Assembly (NCBI RefSeq): GCF_042453785.1
Contig: NC_091668.1
Span: 2,248,501-2,312,500, forward strand
Direction: 5' to 3'
DNA length: 64,000 nucleotides
From: Malus domestica
Taxonomy: Eukaryota > Streptophyta > Magnoliopsida > Rosales > Rosaceae
Shown: positions 56,547 to 64,000 of the stretch, in pieces
How the letters are laid out: each line of letters opens with the position of its first letter
Position numbering within the stretch: position 1 is the first letter of the stretch
Translations under genes and position numbers: made by a program
Notes under the pieces: generated by a model
Seen by the model: only the letters and a program-made list of their open reading frames with translations
The model's database searches: none
Told to the model about the DNA's origin: nothing

Positions 56547-57551
56547 ATGGCCCAGCAAGACGCACAGAACGGAAGCCACGAAGTCGAAGAGCCGACTCCC
56601 AATATCGCCAAGCTTCACGAAAACGGCGACGTTTCTGGAAACGCCGCCCCGTTTTTACGGGTGAAGAAGCTCTCGGAAAAGGCGGTTTTGCCCGCGAGAG
56701 GCTCGCCTCGCTCTGCAGGCTATGATCTCTCGAGGTATACCCTGAAAACCCCATATTCTCACGCTCCATTATTTATCAGAAAACTCATCGGAATCTGATG
56801 TGGGTTTTTTTGGATTTGTTTTGATTTTTGTGCAGCGCGACGGAGACAAAAGTTCCGGCCAGAGGAGAAGCCCTGGTCCCGACCGATCTGAGCATTGCGG
56901 TCCCTGATGGTGCGTTTGGTACGCAGACGGAACGGAACGGGACGGAACGGGACGGAATGAAGGTGTAATTTTTGAAAAAGACATGGGGTATATTTGTCTT
57001 AAAATGGTAAAACATTGCGTTCCACAGACGTGGAACAAACCCGTTCCAGGGGGGAGGTGGGACGCAAAACACCCAAAATCTGTCCCGTGGAACAGCGTGT
57101 TCCACCCATTTTTGGTGCACCAAACGCGGGACGGAACGCCTCATCCCGTTCCGTCCCGTCCCGTCCCACGTACCAAACGCACCCTGAAGGAACCTATGCA
57201 CAAATTGGTAAAAACCCTAATCCCCAAACTTCCTGTTCAATTTCGATAAATTTTGGTTCTTTGTATACTGAACTGATGTGCGTTTTCTGTATTTTCTGTT
57301 GGTGTGCAGCGCCACGATCGGGGCTGGCATGGAAGCACTCGATCGATGTCGGAGCTGGTGTCATCGATGCTGATTACAAGGGTCCGGTTGGGGTTGTGCT
57401 GTTCAACTTTTCTGATGTTGAAATTGAGATCAAGGAGGGTGATAGGATTGCTCAGCTGATCATTCAGAAGATCACCCCTGGTGTTGTGGAGGTTGAGGAT
57501 TTGGATTCCACTGCCAGAGGTGCCGGAGGGTTCGGCTCTACCGGTGTTTAG
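56547..57551 (+). pseudogene. dUTPase copy 3, exon 2 split by a MITE
   Basis: Exon 1 56547-56734 (188 nt, as in copy 1) is clean. Exon 2 spans 56836-57207, where a 277-bp MITE plus 3-bp duplication interrupt the 92-nt exon after VPD/E. The extra 280 bp shift the frame and bring a stop. Exon 3 57310-57551 is three bases shorter than in copy 1 (one codon lost near QKITPG) and keeps motif 5 [12 protein letters not shown]. The five motifs are otherwise sound, so the MITE is the main lesion. The leader ATG at 56411 is out of frame with MAQQDAQ, unlike copy 1. Confidence 0.85.
56908..57184. mobile_element. MITE with GGTGCGTTTGGTACG inverted ends, in dUTPase-3 exon 2
   Basis: A perfect 15-bp terminal inverted repeat, GGTGCGTTTGGTACG / CGTACCAAACGCACC. 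The flanking repeat is TGA (56905-56907 and 57185-57187), possibly CTGA. The 3-bp duplication and the G-rich GTTTGG end suggest a PIF/Harbinger-type MITE. The interior pairs in part: GGAACGGGACGGAACGGGAC against GTCCCGTCCCGTCCC. No coding frame. Confidence 0.8.
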
Positions 57552-57674
57552 GCCGCCCTACCGGTGTTTAGGCTTCAGGTCCTTCAACGGCGAAACCGGA
57601 TATCCTAGAAAATGTCATATATAATATGAATAAAGAACTCAATCAGGAACAGCCAGGTTGAAATATCATACGTG

Positions 57675-58347
57675 TGTTAGAGTATGAGTGTGATTCTCAC
57701 AGTTTAGTAATAATCATTGTTATTTCAGATTGGTATAAAGATGTCTTAATGTGTTTATAAGAGTTAATTCAACTTTGGTTTGGATTGAAACTCTATTGTT
57801 GGCTCGAAAATAGAACTCATACTTGTACAAGGATTTGATCTTGTATTCCTTGTAGGATTATTATAGGGTAATCCAGATTTTGTAGTATAAAAACCACAAG
57901 CCCCTGCTCTCACAAAAATACGCTCTTATTGTTCCAATTACCTATAACTTGGAGAGCATTGAGTTTTGCAGAGAGGAGAAGGTTGTGTGTGGATTCGTCC
58001 ATGGCTTCTTCATCCATGTATGTGTTAAACTAAGAAACACAGCAGCATTTCAAATCAATTTCATATCTTAGGCCTTACGGGAAGGCTTTGTTATATACAC
58101 TGCAACATACAACTTTACAATTCAAAATACAAGTGACAGCACGCCACACATGCAGCAGCACCATCTGCTGTCTTCTGACAGCACAAATGGGAAAGACTTC
58201 GTAAGCAGTCTGCAGGCAGGTATGTGTTGCAGATATTACTTCAGTATTTGCATATGTAGAACATATTTGATACGTTGGTTGTGATTTAGTTGCTAAATTC
58301 TTGTGTTCTTGGCTAAGTATATTATAAAGGCTATGCTTATTCTTACA
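57675..58347 (+). repeat. 5' LTR of the non-autonomous element
   Basis: 673 bp, TGTTAGAGTATGAG...TTCTTACA, offset exactly 3179 bp from its twin. Confidence 0.93.
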
Positions 58348-60853
58348 TGTGGTATCAGAGCCATTGAATTTAACAACTAAATTCGATCAAAAATCGTTTC
58401 CTAAAATCTGCAACATATAAAGTCTGTCTATTTGGTTTTCTGAAGAACAAGGAATGCGACGTCTTTTTGTGCGAATAATTTTTTATTAAATGACTCTTGG
58501 CTGCCCAAAAGAAAACTGGGTTCTTTAAACTATTTTTAAAAGTTTTATGACAATTATCGATTCAAAAGAAGAAAACAACCAGCGATCTTTTGATCATGTC
58601 TGCAGACATCTTCATCTTGTTTGTCTCTAGAAGATCCATGTAAGTGATCTGTTAACATCAAATCTCACCAAAATATAATTATATATTTCTGGTAACTATT
58701 GCTTTCGTTGCGTTGTTAATGATGTCTGCAACTTATGGTATTTTCTGTTTTTTCTTATCTCTCTTGTATTAATAATGGTCATAAATATAGAGAGATGTTC
58801 TGGGTTTTCAAATCATGATGTCGTACAATGCTTATGAAATATTTACAGACTTTATTTGCATTTTATTGACCCGCATGCTGTTTCTTTTGGTTTTTGATGT
58901 TTCAATTGAAATCGCGTCTGTAACAATGGCAATGCACTTCGATAATCTGCAATGGTACGAGGTCCATGGGAATTTGGAGTGATGGAAATCCATATGGATG
59001 AGTATCAAGCATTGATTGATAATTTATTTTGTTGATTTGGAGCCAAGGAATTGCAATCGGGTTGACGAATACGGGTCCAATGATGCATTCAGGTAACTCA
59101 CTTCACTGTTTCATGCATGATTAATTGTTCTCCTATATGCATGATTATAGTGTGATGAGTTGGAGCATAATGAATTAGGGCTTTTGCTATTTCGAGTATG
59201 CTTGTTTAAATATATTGTGAAGGCATGATTAAACTTGAAATCCCTATAGATGCCAACTTGTAATTTATGTGAGATGTCAGGAATCATCCTTTGCTGCATA
59301 AGTAAATTAGTGTAGGTCGAGATATACTCTTCTATATTTAATTAAAGAGTCTATGTGCATGCTAATGGTATGTACCATCTTCATTATGAGAGCATATCTT
59401 GCAAAGCAATTCTTTATATTTCCTTGATCCTCTTAATTCTTAGCAAGATTAACCTTAAATCTTCGACTGCATGATTAATTTTTACAAAGTTGGACTTTAA
59501 ATGTGGGAGGTTTAAGTAGACCGAATACAAGATATGCTTGTTTGGTTTGGAATGGATTCGACTGAATATATAAAGTGGATGTCAATTGTTTTGTGATTTA
59601 TATATAATAGCATATATGAATGAAATTTTTATGCATATGGAGATAGCATTCATGCATAGCATATATTCTTACATGAATATTTGTGATTTCATGATACATG
59701 CTTTGGCTATTATATTTTGGTTGAAATCACAAATAGGGAGGAAGATGAACTTCGAGTTCTCCAGAAGAAATAGTGGTCTTGATTATCTCGTTTTAATCAA
59801 GACATATTGTTGTGATATATATCCAGACATTATCAAATTTTGGTTGATCTTGCTCGATGGATATTGAACTAGTTCAGATCAAATTGAATGCAAAAATATT
59901 GTGCTTGCTATTCTGATTTTGATCATTGTTGAAACTGGTGTTTTGGGTTTATGTGAGATAAGTTTTTCCGAATGGATTGTGACTATCTTTTGATACATAG
60001 ACTGTTTGCATAATGGTTTAGGTGTATATGACTAAATTGAGATTATGCAATTGGTGAGGAATCGGGAACCAATTGGTTCATATCTCCGGTTTCTTTATCG
60101 GCTATGCAGTACATTCTGCTTATGCTTAAGTGGGAGAATCATATGTTTGAATGTAAGCATAAGGCTAAGAGTATTTAGGCTGGCCATTATAATTTATTTG
60201 GATGCTTAAAAACCAGTGTATGGTTTTATTGAAGCAATTGGTTGAATTATTTGTGTTACTTAATTTGTTTAAGTAATGAGAAGGATCCTATTATGTTAGC
60301 ATTTAAAAGGAAACGAATTTGGTTTCCATATGGATTCTGATTAGTCATTCATTGTGGAATGATTTTTAGTTAATATAGTTGCTATACCACATCTTTTACT
60401 TAACTTGGTCGTGTTAAGTATAGCCTAGATAAGTGGGAGCAAATTGGTTTGGTATTGCTATATTGGTTCACATAATTACAAAGTGCAAATTAAGTATGTT
60501 GTGATTTTTGAGTTAATTCTGCGATGTAACAGAAAAGATTCTTAAGTTCAATACTTTAAAATGCATAGGTAAGTTGTATATGAGGTTAAAGATTTGGTGG
60601 CTATATGAGTGGGAGTAGACGTCTTGGTTTACTCTTGAGCTTAGATACATTGCTATGAACATGAACTAGACATTGTGATTTGTAAGTTAAATCTGTATTT
60701 TGTGTTGCAGAGGCAATTATAAATTCATTTTTTTGGTTTATGTAAGCTGGTTGTGTCTATGTACTAGTGTGTTGATGAATGACTTATGTCATCACCTTTA
60801 TATTGAATTTGAGATGATTATTTACTGTTGTGAATCATACTCAAGTGGGAGAA

Positions 60854-61526
60854 TGTTAGAGTATGAGTGTGATTCTCACAGTTTAGTAATAATCATTGTT
60901 ATTTCAGATTGGTATAAAGATGTCTTAATGTGTTTATAAGAGTTAATTCAACTTTGGTTTGGATTGAAACTCTATTGTTGGCTCGAAAATAGAACTCATA
61001 CTTGTACAAGGATTTGATCTTGTATTCCTTGTAGGATTATTATAGGGTAATCCAGATTTTGTAGTATAAAAACCACAAGCCCCTGCTCTCACAAAAATAC
61101 GCTCTTATTGTTCCAATTACCTATAACTTGGAGAGCATTGAGTTTTGCAGAGAGGAGAAGGTTGTGTGTGGATTCGTCCATGGCTTCTTCATCCATGTAT
61201 GTGTTAAACTAAGAAACACAGCAGCATTTCAAATCAATTTCATATCTTAGGCCTTACGGGAAGGCTTTGTTATATACACTGCAACATACAACTTTACAAT
61301 TCAAAATACAAGTGACAGCACGCCACACATGCAGCAGCACCATCTGCTGTCTTCTGACAGCACAAATGGGAAAGACTTCGTAAGCAGTCTGCAGGCAGGT
61401 ATGTGTTGCAGATATTACTTCAGTATTTGCATATGTAGAACATATTTGATACGTTGGTTGTGATTTAGTTGCTAAATTCTTGTGTTCTTGGCTAAGTATA
61501 TTATAAAGGCTATGCTTATTCTTACA
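60854..61526 (+). repeat. 3' LTR of the non-autonomous element
   Basis: 673 bp, identical by eye to 57675-58347. Confidence 0.93.
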
Positions 61527-61984
61527 ACGTGATGACTGAAAACTGGCGGTGTGAGTGCTCTTCGTCTCTAGCTCCGACTGCAGCTCCGATGTGTGTTGGG
61601 ATCGGGGACTTGGGTGACAATGTAGTTGGTTAGTTTGTTTCAGTCATAGGTGACCGGTCTACTTTCTTGTTATGCAAATATATTCAGTGAATGAATGAGT
61701 AACTGGTTTTATTTTGTATATACAATGATTCAATACGCAATTCAGTGATTGCAAAACCCAAAAAAGATATATTATATGCATGTATTTGCGTGGACAGCAT
61801 TTCTTCGAACCCAGAAGCGTATCAATTCGACTACAAATATGCTCAATGTAAGGTTCATATAAGAAAATTGCAACCAAAACTGGAACCAGGTAGCTTTACG
61901 GGGCTCGTTGTAGCTGATATACATGAGGTTAAAATTTTATTCGTTCAACCGACTTTAAAGTAGAACATTTCCGGCAGAAGGCAA

Positions 61985-63909
<1,925 letters not shown>

Positions 63910-64000
63910 CTGAAGCAGGGATGAAACGTTAGATAACACATCCCCAATTAAATCACAAGGCAATCAAATCTATATATAAAGGGAACACACCAAAATGGTG

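Larger units (their letters stand above)
57675..61526 (+). mobile_element. Non-autonomous LTR retrotransposon (LARD-like) with identical LTRs
   Basis: 673-bp LTRs (57675-58347 and 60854-61526) appear identical base for base. The 5-bp target duplication ACGTG is perfect (57670-57674 and 61527-61531). The primer-binding site TGTGGTATCAGAGCC follows the 5' LTR and a polypurine AAGTGGGAGAA precedes the 3' LTR. The 2.5-kb interior (58348-60853) has no gag or pol frame. It looks structurally whole as a large retrotransposon derivative, probably moved by Copia proteins, and is very recent. It lies in the dUTPase-3/PGIC-3 interval. Confidence 0.92.

Noticed and set aside
57015-57551. Open frame of 178 codons ending in dUTPase motif 5
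   Set aside because: It reads through the MITE and an intron; only the last 81 codons are dUTPase exon 3, so it is not a separate gene.
59586-60939. Short frames inside the non-autonomous LTR element
   Set aside because: They resemble no gag or pol domain and are no longer than expected by chance in AT-rich DNA.

Overview
The window is nuclear DNA of a eudicot plant. Genes have many introns, and several belong to plant-only families (OEP24, OVATE family proteins, DUF620, DUF1195, EXA1-type GYF proteins). The intergenic DNA is AT-rich and packed with MITEs, SINE-like and LTR elements. The repeat types suggest Rosaceae, perhaps Malus or Pyrus; that assignment is inference.

Left part (1-26 kb), single-copy host genes: the 5' half of a Claspin/Mrc1-like replication-checkpoint gene (minus, runs off the left edge); OEP24, a chloroplast outer-envelope pore (minus); an unrecognised 911-residue protein with five in-frame 43-residue repeats and a C-terminal PP1-docking-like motif (plus), convergent with a one-exon OVATE family gene (minus); a DUF620 gene (plus); a promoter with site II boxes, telo-box and TATA followed by a box C/D snoRNA and a decayed second copy; and a small DUF1195 membrane protein gene (plus).

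Middle (26.7-39.5 kb): a ten-exon EXA1-like GYF gene of 1799 codons (minus), then a repeat field. In it, three tandem units of about 614 bp derive from the right end of an inverted-repeat element, and the third unit is invaded by a 1.2-kb foldback element.

Right part (39.5-64 kb): a block holding a dUTPase gene (plus) and a cytosolic glucose-6-phosphate isomerase gene (PGIC, minus), tail to tail, present three times in tandem. Decay is complementary. dUTPase-1 is whole while its PGIC partner is almost gone. dUTPase-2 keeps an open frame but has lost its native leader and key residues, and its PGIC partner is a pseudogene. dUTPase-3 is split by a MITE, while PGIC-3 is clean over its last nine in-window introns and runs off the right edge. 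The block has collected a young Copia element nested in a solo LTR, a partial Copia copy, a non-coding LTR element with identical LTRs, and a hAT MITE.

Common thread: E2F-type sites (TTTSSCGC class) lie in front of the Claspin-like gene, the 911-residue gene, dUTPase-1 and dUTPase-3, as expected of S-phase genes. dUTPase-2 has lost both of its sites.
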